Below, in pieces: positions 38,533 to 46,883 of a stretch of 64,000 nt of DNA. The stretch lies in contig NZ_MPNT01000005.1 in assembly GCF_001907675.1 (NCBI RefSeq), positions 62,001 to 126,000 of the forward strand. Direction: 5' to 3'. The notes under the pieces were generated by a model. It did no database searches and was not told the origin of the DNA. It worked only from the letters and a program-made list of their open reading frames with translations. Origin of the DNA: Mycobacterium paraffinicum. Lineage in GTDB: Bacteria; Actinomycetota; Actinomycetes; Mycobacteriales; Mycobacteriaceae. The position numbers were made by a program, and so were the translations under genes. Position 1 is the first letter of the stretch, and each line of letters begins with the position of its first letter.

Positions 38533-39132
38533 TCAGGGCCGCATGCTCCGCAACGTCCGAGCGACGTAATCCTCCAACAATGCGCGGCCCGTCGGCCAGT
38601 GATTGGTCGTGATCAACAGGGAGTAGAGGCCGAGCAGGAAGAACACCGCACTGTTCATGGGGCTGACGTCAGGGTCAACCTCGCCGCGTTCTTGCGCCTG
38701 TGCGATCTCCTGGGCGACCAGGACGATCAGCGGATGATCCCTGCCGTCTTCGGTTGGCGGACGGGTTTGGGAGAAATGCAGCGCGAGAAAGTCATTGAAG
38801 AGCATATCGCCCAGTCGGCGTTCCAATCCGATCACCAGTCGAGCCGCCTCATTCAGCGCGGAAGCAAGATCGTGCTTGGACTTCAAGAATTGCGCGAACT
38901 GCTTGGCGATCCGGTCCTCTTCCCGACGCTCCAACTCCAGCAGCACATGCTCCTTGGTGGGGAAGTGGAAGAAGAACGTCCCGTGTGCGACGCCTGCGGC
39001 GGCCACGATGGCGCTGACGTCCGCTTTGGCCATCCCGGCACGGGCGAACTCGGCGATTGCGGCGCCCATCAATCGCTCCCGTGTCTGCAGGCGCTTTGCC
39101 TCTCGCGCGGACAGCCGGTCTGTCACAGCCAT
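38533..39132 (-). CDS. TetR family transcriptional regulator
   Basis: A 199-residue repressor-type protein. The N-terminal helix-turn-helix is clear: RLQTRERLMGAAIAEFARAG, then ADVSAIVAAAGVAHGTFFFHFPTKEHVL, the recognition helix region of TetR proteins. The C-terminal ligand/dimer domain is mostly helical and unassigned. I chose ATG 39132 (MAVTDRLSAREAKR) because AAGGA lies at correct spacing; ATG 39165 is an upstream alternative that would sit inside a palindrome. The gene lies between the membrane-complex operon and the SDR-P450 genes, and its likely operators are found before both. The inducer is unknown, possibly a lipid or terpenoid substrate of the pathway. Confidence 0.92.
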   Translation of the reverse strand: MAVTDRLSAREAKRLQTRERLMGAAIAEFARAGMAKADVSAIVAAAGVAHGTFFFHFPTKEHVLLELERREEDRIAKQFAQFLKSKHDLASALNEAARLVIGLERRLGDMLFNDFLALHFSQTRPPTEDGRDHPLIVLVAQEIAQAQERGEVDPDVSPMNSAVFFLLGLYSLLITTNHWPTGRALLEDYVARTLRSMRP

Positions 39133-39154
39133 TTCGATCCTTACAAATTGACCC

Positions 39155-39170
39155 AACTCATGCATGAGTT
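39155..39170. promoter_or_regulatory. 16-bp palindrome upstream of tetR (possible autoregulation)
   Basis: AACTCATGCATGAGTT is a perfect palindrome about 23 nt before the chosen tetR start. Its half-site (ACTCA/TGAGT) differs from the AGTCA/TGACT half-site of the other operators, so it may be a weaker autoregulatory site or serve another protein. Confidence 0.45.
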
Positions 39171-39277
39171 TCAGCGCTACCTTGACCAGTATGCCGCGTT
39201 CCGCTCAGAATGGCCTGCATTACTTGGCCATCAATTCAGTCACGCGCGTACGTTCCAAGCATGAAATCGGAATCATA

Positions 39278-39306
39278 TTGACTTAAGTCAGCAAGGTTCA
39301 TAGATT
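39278..39306 (+). promoter_or_regulatory. Promoter with overlapping operator for the SDR-P450 genes
   Basis: TTGACT (39278-39283) and TAGATT (39301-39306) are separated by exactly 17 nt, a good sigma-A promoter. The -35 is inside the palindrome TTGACTTAAGTCAG (39278-39291), which matches the sites before the leftward operon. Bound repressor would cover the -35. The SDR start codon is 38 nt downstream. Confidence 0.7.
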
Positions 39307-39344
39307 GAACGGCGCACCGTCACACGGCGCCGAAGGAGCCCGGC

Positions 39345-40133
39345 ATGGCCTTGGAGCAGTTCCGCTTGGACGGACAGGTCGCGATCGTCACCGGCGCCGG
39401 GAAGGGCGTGGGGGCAGGCATTGCGCGGGTATTGGCGGAGGCTGGCGCCTCAATCGTGGGCACGGCGCGCACCGAGGCGGATATCGTCGGAACGATTGAC
39501 GGTATCGAGGCCGCCGGCGGCAACGGGCTGCCGCTCGTCGCGGACGCGATGAGCCGTCCGGACGGGGAGCGGGTCGTGAATACGGCCATGGAGCGCTTCG
39601 GGCGCATCGACATTCTTGTCAACAACGTCGGCGGGTCGACCTACGCACGATTTCTGGACATCACCGATGAGGACTTTCGGCACACCTTCGACTGGTGTGT
39701 GACGTCGGCCTTCATCATGAGCCAGCTCGCCGCCCCGCACATGCTCACCGCCGGGCGCGGTTCGATCATCAATATTTCGTCGGGCTCGGCGCGGTTCGGC
39801 ATCCGGGCGCTGACCGCCTATTGCGTCGCAAAGGGCGGCCTCGAAGCGCTCACTCGAGCCATGGCGCAGGAACTGGCCCCAAAGATTCGCGTCAACGCCA
39901 TCGCCCTAGGGTCGTTCGCCACCGACGGCCTGAAGGGCAGCCTGGATCTGATGCCGGGATCGCTGGAGAAGATGCAGGAGGCCACCCCGCTGCACCGGCT
40001 GGGCGACGTCGAGGACCTCGGGCGGCTCGCGGTGTATCTTTGCACGCGCGATTGTTACGCGACCAACGCGACCTTCCACGTCGACGGCGGCATCGATTCG
40101 AACAATTCCCCGTTGCCAATACCCGATTACTGA
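39345..40133 (+). CDS. Short-chain dehydrogenase/reductase
   Basis: A 262-residue classical SDR. The NAD(P) site is VTGAGKGVGAGIA; the NNVGG motif follows near residue 88. The catalytic residues are Ser in INISSGSARFG and Tyr-x3-Lys in YCVAKGG, and the C-terminal part has the substrate loop and VDGGIDSNNS. It oxidises an alcohol or reduces a ketone; the substrate is unknown. It has GAAGGAG before ATG 39345 and is the first gene after the operator-controlled promoter at 39278-39306. It probably forms an operon with the next reductase-like gene. Confidence 0.93.
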   Translation: MALEQFRLDGQVAIVTGAGKGVGAGIARVLAEAGASIVGTARTEADIVGTIDGIEAAGGNGLPLVADAMSRPDGERVVNTAMERFGRIDILVNNVGGSTYARFLDITDEDFRHTFDWCVTSAFIMSQLAAPHMLTAGRGSIINISSGSARFGIRALTAYCVAKGGLEALTRAMAQELAPKIRVNAIALGSFATDGLKGSLDLMPGSLEKMQEATPLHRLGDVEDLGRLAVYLCTRDCYATNATFHVDGGIDSNNSPLPIPDY

Positions 40134-40196
40134 CCTGCGATGCGCTCGAACGCGTCATGATGGGTCGGCGGAACCGCTGGAAGGGCGAGGGTAACC

Positions 40197-41276
40197 GTGC
40201 GCAGAGTCATTCAATTCTCCACCGGAAACGTGGGTCGGCACTCGTTGCGGGCGATCATCGGCAGGCCGGATCTCGAACTGGTCGGCGTGCACGCCGCCAG
40301 CGCGGAAAAGATCGGTCAGGACGCGGCGCGGCTGTGCGGACTGGACAAATCAACCGGCATCGTTGCCACCGACGACATCGACGCGCTGGTCGCCCTCGGC
40401 GCCGACTGTGTGGTTTACACGTCTCAAGGTGAGACTCGGCCGATGGAAGCCATCGAGCAGATGGCCAAGTTCCTGGCCGCGGGGACCAACGTCGTTGGCA
40501 CGTCGATGGTCTGGCTCGTCACTCCTCGCCACGCCGACGACTGGCTGCGCGAGCCGTTGGAGCGTGCCTGTGCGGCCGGCAACACGTCGCTGTACATCAA
40601 CGGCATCGACCCCGGCTTCTCCGGCGACACGCTGGTGCACTCGGCGGTGAGCCTGACCACCCGCGTCTCGTCGATCACGGTGCAGGAGATTTTCGACTAT
40701 GGAAACTATGACGACGCCGAGTTCACGGGTACCGCAATGGGATTCGGGACTGCTCCGGACGACGACCCGCCGATGATGTTCCTGCCCGGCGTGATCGTGT
40801 CGATGTGGGGCGGTCAAGTCCGCAGCCTCGCGGACAATCTCGACATCAAGCTCGATGACGTGCGCCAGCGCGTCGAACCCTGGTACACGCCCGAGCGAAT
40901 CGAATGCACGATGATGACGGTGCAGCCCGGGCACATGGCCGCCGTGCGCTTTGCGACCGAGGGCATCCGCGACGACAAGCCGGTGATCACCCTCGAGCAC
41001 GTCACCAGGCTCACCCAGGCCGCCGCGCCAGGCTGGGAGTTCCCGCCCGAGGGGCACACCGGCGTACACCGCGTCGTCGTCGAGGGCGAACCACGGGTGG
41101 AAATCAACACCCACGTTTCTCACCCCCTTTTCGACTCCACGGATGCCGGCTGCATCTCGACGGCGGGCCGCGCCGTCAATGCGATCGACTGGGTGTGCCG
41201 CGCGCCGCAGGGGCTGATCGGTGTGGAGGACATCCCACTGTCCGCGACGATGCGCGGCCTGATGTGGGACGAGTAG
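40197..41276 (+). CDS. NAD(P)-binding oxidoreductase, dihydrodipicolinate-reductase-like
   Basis: A 359-residue protein with an N-terminal Rossmann domain (RRVIQFSTGNVGRHSLRAII, then VVYTSQGETRPMEAIEQM) of the type often labelled dihydrodipicolinate reductase in mycobacteria. The rest is a family-specific alpha/beta domain (YINGIDPGFSGDTLVHSAV, QEIFDYGNYDD). True DapB is about 245-270 residues, so this is a distinct, longer group with unknown substrate, often found in lipid or steroid gene clusters. It starts with GTG, 63 nt after the SDR gene. It probably carries out a redox step in the same pathway as the SDR and the P450. Confidence 0.8.
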   Translation: MRRVIQFSTGNVGRHSLRAIIGRPDLELVGVHAASAEKIGQDAARLCGLDKSTGIVATDDIDALVALGADCVVYTSQGETRPMEAIEQMAKFLAAGTNVVGTSMVWLVTPRHADDWLREPLERACAAGNTSLYINGIDPGFSGDTLVHSAVSLTTRVSSITVQEIFDYGNYDDAEFTGTAMGFGTAPDDDPPMMFLPGVIVSMWGGQVRSLADNLDIKLDDVRQRVEPWYTPERIECTMMTVQPGHMAAVRFATEGIRDDKPVITLEHVTRLTQAAAPGWEFPPEGHTGVHRVVVEGEPRVEINTHVSHPLFDSTDAGCISTAGRAVNAIDWVCRAPQGLIGVEDIPLSATMRGLMWDE

Positions 41277-41318
41277 TAGCAACTATCCGGGCTCTACCCT
41301 CTACAAACTGGCAGACAG

Positions 41319-41333
41319 CTGAGACGTAGTCAG
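41319..41333. promoter_or_regulatory. Degenerate operator-like site before the P450 gene
   Basis: CTGAGACGTAGTCAG keeps the right half-site AGTCAG and most of the left one, with one extra base in the middle. It ends 11 nt before the P450 ATG. It may let the same regulator act on a separate P450 transcript. Confidence 0.35.
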
Positions 41334-41344
41334 AAACACGGGTC

Positions 41345-42568
41345 ATGTCAATAACTTTCGAAGCCTCCGAATCCTTCTCCGACGCAGAGCTCCCAGTGCT
41401 GCCCCTTCCTCGGCCGACGCACTGTCCGCTCGCGGCGCCGCTCGAGTTCGCGGAGTGGCGCGAACAGCCCGGACTGCGGCGGGCGATGTTTCAGGGCAAC
41501 CAGGTCTGGGTGGTCAGCCGTTACCAGGACATCAGGGCGGCGCTGGTCGATCCGCGGTTATCCGCGAAGACGATTCCGGACTCGATCCTGCCGACCGACG
41601 CCGACAACAACGTCGCGGTGATGTTCGCGCGGATCGACGATCCCGAGCATCACCGGTTGCGCCGCATGATGACGAGCAACTTCACCTTTCGGCGTTGCGA
41701 ATCGATGCGGCCGCAGATTCAGGACATGGTCGACCACTACCTCGGGGAGATGATCGCCCAGGGTGGGCCGGCCGATCTGGTGCGTGAATTCGCCTTGCCG
41801 GTGCCGTCGATGGTGATCGCACTGTTGCTGGGGGTCCCGCCCGAGGACCTCGAACTCTTCCAGCGCAACACCACGAAGGGGCTCGACCAGGGATCCACTG
41901 ACGAGGAAAAGGGTCAGGCGTTCGGGGCCATGTACGCCTACATCGAGGAGTTGGTGCACCGCAAAGCGTGCGAACCCGGCGATGACTTGATCAGTCGCCT
42001 GCTCATCGAATACGTGGCGACCGGCCAACTCGACCACACCACTACGGCCATGAACAGCGTGATCATGATGCAGGCCGGCCATGAAACCACCGCCAACATG
42101 ATTTCGTTGGGAACTGTTGCGCTGCTGGAACATCCGGAGGTGTTCGAGCGACTCGGGCGGACGGAAGACCCGGCCGTCATCGCCAGCACCGTCGAAGAGC
42201 TCATGAGGTACCTCACCATTGTGCACAGCCAGGTCGATCGCGTGGCGACCGAGGATCTGATGATCGGCGATCAGCTGATTCGCGCCGGGGAGTACGTCGT
42301 TATGAGCTTGCTCGCCGGGAACTGGGACGCCGAGTTCGTCGACCATCCGGAATCGTTCGATGTCGACCGGAACACCCGCGGACACTTGGGCTTCGGTTAT
42401 GGGGTGCATCAATGCATCGGGGCCAACCTGGCCCGCGTCGAGATGCAGGTGGCGTTCGCCACGCTGGCGTGCCGCTTACCCGGGCTCAAACTCGCGGTAT
42501 CGCCGGCGGAACTGAGGTTCAAAGACGCCAACATCTATGGCATGAAAGAACTTCCGGTCAGTTGGTGA
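41345..42568 (+). CDS. Cytochrome P450
   Basis: A 407-residue soluble bacterial P450. The I-helix oxygen-binding motif is QAGHETTANM, the ExxR motif is VEELMRYL, and the haem loop FGYGVHQCIGANLAR gives Cys357 as the iron ligand. The N-terminal region (LPRPTHCPLAAPLEFAEWR) resembles CYP105-like or other actinobacterial class I enzymes. It hydroxylates a small lipophilic molecule using an external ferredoxin; no ferredoxin gene is present in this window. It lies 68 nt after the reductase-like gene and has a possible operator of its own. Its position suggests that it works in the same pathway as the SDR and perhaps the membrane complex. Confidence 0.95.
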   Translation: MSITFEASESFSDAELPVLPLPRPTHCPLAAPLEFAEWREQPGLRRAMFQGNQVWVVSRYQDIRAALVDPRLSAKTIPDSILPTDADNNVAVMFARIDDPEHHRLRRMMTSNFTFRRCESMRPQIQDMVDHYLGEMIAQGGPADLVREFALPVPSMVIALLLGVPPEDLELFQRNTTKGLDQGSTDEEKGQAFGAMYAYIEELVHRKACEPGDDLISRLLIEYVATGQLDHTTTAMNSVIMMQAGHETTANMISLGTVALLEHPEVFERLGRTEDPAVIASTVEELMRYLTIVHSQVDRVATEDLMIGDQLIRAGEYVVMSLLAGNWDAEFVDHPESFDVDRNTRGHLGFGYGVHQCIGANLARVEMQVAFATLACRLPGLKLAVSPAELRFKDANIYGMKELPVSW

Positions 42569-42586
42569 CCATCGCCTCCCAGGGGA

Positions 42587-43255
42587 TCAGCAACTGAACG
42601 CCGTGCCGACGCCGTCCGGCGCCGGCGCCGGCTTGAGGCAGCCGAACGGGTCGACGCCCGCGGGACCCAGCCGTGCGGCGGACTGGTGCGCGTAGTTGAC
42701 GCAGTACACCGCGTCGGGATCGGCCCGGCAGCGATAGTCGCCGAATGACAGCGAGTCACCGTTCGCCAGCTCCGAACCGTTGCCGTTGATGAATGGACCG
42801 GGGTCGGCACGCGACGCACCCACCTGCAGGTTCACCCCGTCGAAGGTCACCCAACCGCCCTGCCAATCGCCGTAGGAGGTCGTGGGTTCGGGCGGCGGAT
42901 TCGTCAGGCTCACCAGGCATAGCAGGGCGGGCCCCGTGTGCTTGGAATCGGTCGTGCACGATGCCTTGCCGGCGGCGGCGGTGAAGGCGACGTCGTTGCC
43001 GAGGGGCGTGGCCGCACCGTCGCGAATCGCATTGTGATAACGACCGGGGTCGGCGGGATGGCCGGCCTCGACCCACGCGATGACGTCGGAGATCGAGGCC
43101 CCGGCCGCCGGCGCCGCCGAGGGGGCCGGCGGTTTGCTCCCGGACGGGGAGGAGACGGCGCTCGTCGGCGTCTGAGTTTGCTGAGACTGGCCGCCGACCG
43201 TGTGGGAGCAGCCGGCGACCAGTGACGACGCTGCGAGCAGCGCGACGATCCGCAT
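42587..43255 (-). CDS. lppI: Lipoprotein LppI
   Basis: A 222-residue secreted lipoprotein. The signal peptide MRIVALLAASSLVAGCSH contains the lipobox LVAGC. A Ser/Pro/Thr linker (residues 25-50) leads to a globular domain with several Cys (ASCTTDSK, LLCLVSL, YRCRADPDAVYC, FGCLKPA), which probably form disulfides. It occupies the Rv2046 (lppI) position, convergent with a neighbouring gene and next to divergent lipT. It has a leaderless-type -10 just upstream. The function is unknown. Confidence 0.88.
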   Translation of the reverse strand: MRIVALLAASSLVAGCSHTVGGQSQQTQTPTSAVSSPSGSKPPAPSAAPAAGASISDVIAWVEAGHPADPGRYHNAIRDGAATPLGNDVAFTAAAGKASCTTDSKHTGPALLCLVSLTNPPPEPTTSYGDWQGGWVTFDGVNLQVGASRADPGPFINGNGSELANGDSLSFGDYRCRADPDAVYCVNYAHQSAARLGPAGVDPFGCLKPAPAPDGVGTAFSC

Positions 43256-43261
43256 GCAGTC

Positions 43262-43267
43262 AGGCTA
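43262..43267 (-). promoter_or_regulatory. -10 hexamer of a leaderless lppI transcript
   Basis: TAGCCT on the minus strand ends 6 nt before the lppI ATG (43255). Confidence 0.5.
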
Positions 43268-43322
43268 AACCGCCATGCCCGCAAATAAGGCGCTGCGCGC
43301 GCGTTACGCCCGTCATGTCGGC

Positions 43323-43328
43323 TAACGT
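43323..43328 (+). promoter_or_regulatory. -10 hexamer of a leaderless lipT transcript
   Basis: TAACGT ends 6 nt before the lipT ATG (43335), so the two divergent genes appear to share one very compact promoter region. Confidence 0.5.
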
Positions 43329-43334
43329 CGGGTT

Positions 43335-44852
43335 ATGCATCAGCGCACCGTCCGCGCACGCACGACCATCGGCACCGTGGAAGGTTTCACTCGCGACGGC
43401 GTCCACCGCTGGCGATCCATCCCGTATGCCCGGCCGCCGGTGGGGCCGCTGCGATTCCGCGCGCCCCACCCGGCACAGCCGTGGTCGGGTGTGCGGCACT
43501 GCCACGGCTTCGCCAACTGCGCACCCCAGCAGCGCCGCTACACCATGCTCGGCTGGTCGGGTCTTGGAGGCCGCTATCAGCCGATGGGGGAGGACTGCCT
43601 GACCCTCAACGTCGTCACCCCCGAGGGCCCCGCCGAAGAGCCGCTGCCCGTGATGGTCTTCATTCACGGCGGAGGCTACATCCTGGGCAGCTCGGCCACG
43701 CCGCTATACGACGGCGCCGCATTGGCGCGCCGCGGTTGCGTATACGTATCGGTGAACTACCGGCTGGGCGCGTTGGGATGCCTGGACCTGTCGTCCCTTT
43801 CGACCCCGGACATCACCATCGACAGCAACCTGTTCCTGCGCGACCTGGTGATGGCGTTGCGCTGGGTCAAAGACAACATCTCCGCGTTCGGTGGCGACCC
43901 GGACAACGTCACCATCTTCGGGGAGAGCGCCGGAGCGCACATCACCGCCACCCTGTTGGCGGTGCCCGCCGCCGAAGGCCTCTTCGCCCGGGCCATTTCG
44001 GAGAGCCCGGCCTCCGGCATGGTTCGCTCGCGAGAGACCGCGGCGGAATTCGCGACGCGCTTCGCCGAGCTGCTGGGCGCTCGCCCGGAGAACGCCGCCA
44101 AGGTCTTGATGCAGGCGTCCCCGGCGCAACTGGTGGACACCCAACACCGGCTGATCGACCAGGGCATGGAGGACAGGCTGGGCGCCTTTCCGATCGGCCC
44201 GGTCGCCGGCGACGACGTCGTGCCCACCGATCCGGTGGAGGCGATGCGCGGCGGCAGGGCGCACAGGGTGCCGCTCATCGTCGGCACCAATGCGGAAGAG
44301 GGACGGCTGTTCACCCGCTTCCTCAAGATGCTGCCGACCAATGAAGCCATGATCGAGGAGCTGCTGGCCGACACGGAACCGGCTGCGCGCGAACGCATTA
44401 CCTCCGCCTACCCGGACTATCCCGCACCGTCGGCGTGTATCCAGCTCGGCGGCGACTTCGCCTTCGGCTCGGCCGCCTGGCAGATCGCCGAGGCGCACAG
44501 CGCCCACGCACCCACCTACCTCTACCGGTACGACTACGCGCCCCGCACGCTGCGCTGGTCGGGGCTGGGCGCCACCCATGCCACCGAGCTGCTGGCCGTC
44601 TTCGACGTCTATCGCACCCGATTCGGCGCCCTGTTGACCGCCGCCGCCGACCGGCGCGCCGCCCTTCGGGTCAGCAACCAGGTGCAACGGCGGTGGCGAT
44701 CCTTCAGCCACACGGGCGCGCCGGGCGACGACTGGCCCACCTACACCACCGCCGACCGCGCCGTCATGGTCTTCGACCGTAAGAGCCGCGTCGAGTTCGA
44801 CCCACACCCACACCGCCGGATTGCCTGGGACGGCTTCTCCCTGGCGCGGTGA
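43335..44852 (+). CDS. lipT: Carboxylesterase type B LipT
   Basis: A 505-residue carboxylesterase of the cholinesterase fold. The type B marks are EDCLTLNVVTPEG, MVFIHGGGYILGS (oxyanion hole), and the nucleophile elbow TIFGESAGAHI with Ser. The Glu acid is expected around GTNAEEGRLF, and the His in the GATHATELLAVF region. No signal peptide is seen. It corresponds by position and motifs to Rv2045c. It hydrolyses short- to medium-chain esters; the natural substrate is unknown. It is 18 nt upstream of the kinase-like fusion gene and may be cotranscribed with it. Confidence 0.9.
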   Translation: MHQRTVRARTTIGTVEGFTRDGVHRWRSIPYARPPVGPLRFRAPHPAQPWSGVRHCHGFANCAPQQRRYTMLGWSGLGGRYQPMGEDCLTLNVVTPEGPAEEPLPVMVFIHGGGYILGSSATPLYDGAALARRGCVYVSVNYRLGALGCLDLSSLSTPDITIDSNLFLRDLVMALRWVKDNISAFGGDPDNVTIFGESAGAHITATLLAVPAAEGLFARAISESPASGMVRSRETAAEFATRFAELLGARPENAAKVLMQASPAQLVDTQHRLIDQGMEDRLGAFPIGPVAGDDVVPTDPVEAMRGGRAHRVPLIVGTNAEEGRLFTRFLKMLPTNEAMIEELLADTEPAARERITSAYPDYPAPSACIQLGGDFAFGSAAWQIAEAHSAHAPTYLYRYDYAPRTLRWSGLGATHATELLAVFDVYRTRFGALLTAAADRRAALRVSNQVQRRWRSFSHTGAPGDDWPTYTTADRAVMVFDRKSRVEFDPHPHRRIAWDGFSLAR

Positions 44853-44870
44853 GCTGGCACGCTGACCCTC

Positions 44871-46883
44871 ATGCATGCCGACACCGCACAAGTCATCGAA
44901 CGGCCCGCCGACCTCACCGCCGCATGGCTGGAAACGGCGGTCGGCGCGGGGCCCGTCGCCGATTTCTCCGTAGAACGCATCGGCACTGGGCAGATGAGCG
45001 AGTGCTACCGCGTCCGGCTCGGCTACGCCGATGGCGCCGCGACGCCCGGGAGACCCGAGTCGGTCGTCCTCAAGGTCGCGGCGACCGACCCGGTGAGCCG
45101 GCAAACCGGGCTGGCGCTCGGCCTTTACGAGCGCGAGGTGCGTTTCTACGCCGACATCGCGCCGCGCCTGGGCGGCCCGATAGCGCCCTGCTACCACGCC
45201 GCCGTGGACACCTCGACGGGGGCGTTCGATCTTCTGCTCGGCGATGCCGGGCCGGCGGTCGTCGGGGACGAAATCACCGGTGCCACAGCCGAACAGGCCC
45301 AGCTCGGTGTGGTCGAGCTGGGGCGGCTGCACGGACCGCTGCTCGGCGACGCTGCGCTTGCCGAGGCGCCGTGGCTCGACCGGGAATCGCCGCTCAACCA
45401 GGCGATGATCGCCCCGCTCTACGCGGGCTTCATCGACCGTTATGGCGACCAGATCGCACCGGAGCACCGCATGGTGTGCGAACGCCTGGTCGCGTCCTTC
45501 GACGGATACCTGGCCCAGGAAGGGGCGCCGGACCGCATCCAGGGCCTGATGCACGGCGATTACCGGCTGGACAACCTGTTGTTCGGCACCGCCGGGGCGG
45601 ACCGCCCGTTGACGGTCGTTGACTGGCAGACGGTTTCGTGGGGCCCGGCGTTGACCGATCTCTCCTATTTCCTCGGCTGCGCCCTGCCGACACAGGATCG
45701 TCGGGAGTACTACGACGCATTGTTGCGGGCCTACCACCACGCGCTGGGCCCCGCGGCGCCGCTGTCGCTCGCCGACGTCACCGAAGGTGTCCGCAGGCAG
45801 AGCTTTTTCGGCGTGATGATGGCGATCGTCTCCTCGATGCTGGTGGAACGCACCGAGCGGGGCGACCGGATGTTCATGACCATGCTGCAACGGCACTGTG
45901 ACCACGTGCTGGACACCGACGCGCTGGCGACGTTGCCGGCCGCCCAGACGCCCGAGCCCCTGCGGCCCACGGAGGAGGACGAACTCGCGCACGCTCCGAC
46001 CGCCGAGCCGCTGTGGAGCGAGAGCTGGTACTCCGACTTCGCCGATGTCGCACAGGGATTGGGTGGCTGGTTCCGCCTCGGCCTGATCGCGAACGAGCAG
46101 AAGGCATGGGTGCACGCGCTGCTGTGCGGTCCCGGCATGCCGACCGTCGCCGTCGACGCGCAGGTGCCGCTGCCTTCGGACCCGTGGGAATTGCGCACCG
46201 ACGCCGTCGAACTCGCCCACTCGGCCACCACGCCGCTGCAGGCTTACCGCGTCGACCTGCGTGCGCGGGCCCAGGCGTATTCCGACCCGTCGGCGCTGTT
46301 GCGCGGGGAGCCGGGTACCCCCGTCGAGATGACCATGAGCTTGGTGTGGGCCACCGACGGCGTGCCGTACGAGTACCGCCTCACGACGCGTTACGAGATT
46401 CCGTGCACGGTGTCGGGCACGGTCACCGTCGACGACGCCAGTTATCGCCTCGAGTCGGTCGCCGGCCAGCGCGATCACTCCTGGGGCGTGCGCGACTGGT
46501 GGAGCATGGACTGGCTGTGGAGCGCCCTGCACCTTGACGACGGCACGCATCTGCACGGGGTGAACATCCGGATCCCCGGGGCGCCGGCGTTCAGCATCGG
46601 CTACGCCCAGGATGCCGACGGCACGGTCACCGATCTGGAGACCGTGGAATCGCGAGAGTGCTTCGGCGCCAATGGGTTACCCCATAACGCCACGCTGAAC
46701 CTCAACCCCGGCGGGATCACCGCGGACGTCGAGGTCCACGGCCACGCGCCGGTGCTCCTGACCGCCGCGGACGGGCGCGTGAGCCAATTCCCGCGGGCCT
46801 GGGTCACCGTCGAGACGGCCGACGGCCGACGCGGGGCCGGCTGGATGGAGTGGAACCGCAATCTCGGCGCACGGTCCGAATGA
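44871..46883 (+). CDS. Aminoglycoside-phosphotransferase-like kinase fused to an AttH-like domain
   Basis: A 670-residue fusion. Residues 20-340 form an APH/choline-kinase-like domain: VVLKVAATDPVSRQ near the nucleotide lysine, the catalytic loop LMHGDYRLDNLLFG and the metal-binding VDWQT. Residues 370-665 resemble the AttH/carotenoid-hydratase-like beta-rich domain, with ESVAGQRDHSWGVRDWW and a Trp-rich second half. Such APH relatives in mycobacteria often lie near lipid genes and are not drug-resistance enzymes. The substrate of either half is unknown. The fusion suggests that the product of one domain goes to the other. It overlaps the gluconokinase gene by 4 nt and follows lipT by 18 nt. 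Confidence 0.8.
   Translation: MHADTAQVIERPADLTAAWLETAVGAGPVADFSVERIGTGQMSECYRVRLGYADGAATPGRPESVVLKVAATDPVSRQTGLALGLYEREVRFYADIAPRLGGPIAPCYHAAVDTSTGAFDLLLGDAGPAVVGDEITGATAEQAQLGVVELGRLHGPLLGDAALAEAPWLDRESPLNQAMIAPLYAGFIDRYGDQIAPEHRMVCERLVASFDGYLAQEGAPDRIQGLMHGDYRLDNLLFGTAGADRPLTVVDWQTVSWGPALTDLSYFLGCALPTQDRREYYDALLRAYHHALGPAAPLSLADVTEGVRRQSFFGVMMAIVSSMLVERTERGDRMFMTMLQRHCDHVLDTDALATLPAAQTPEPLRPTEEDELAHAPTAEPLWSESWYSDFADVAQGLGGWFRLGLIANEQKAWVHALLCGPGMPTVAVDAQVPLPSDPWELRTDAVELAHSATTPLQAYRVDLRARAQAYSDPSALLRGEPGTPVEMTMSLVWATDGVPYEYRLTTRYEIPCTVSGTVTVDDASYRLESVAGQRDHSWGVRDWWSMDWLWSALHLDDGTHLHGVNIRIPGAPAFSIGYAQDADGTVTDLETVESRECFGANGLPHNATLNLNPGGITADVEVHGHAPVLLTAADGRVSQFPRAWVTVETADGRRGAGWMEWNRNLGARSE

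Noticed and set aside
43704..46556. A 950-codon minus-strand frame opposite lipT and the kinase-like fusion
   Set aside because: Both plus-strand genes show catalytic motifs, and the minus-strand product has none.
44871..46883. Aminoglycoside resistance gene
   Set aside because: The kinase-like half belongs to the broad APH/choline-kinase fold and is fused to an AttH-like domain. Nothing points to drug modification.
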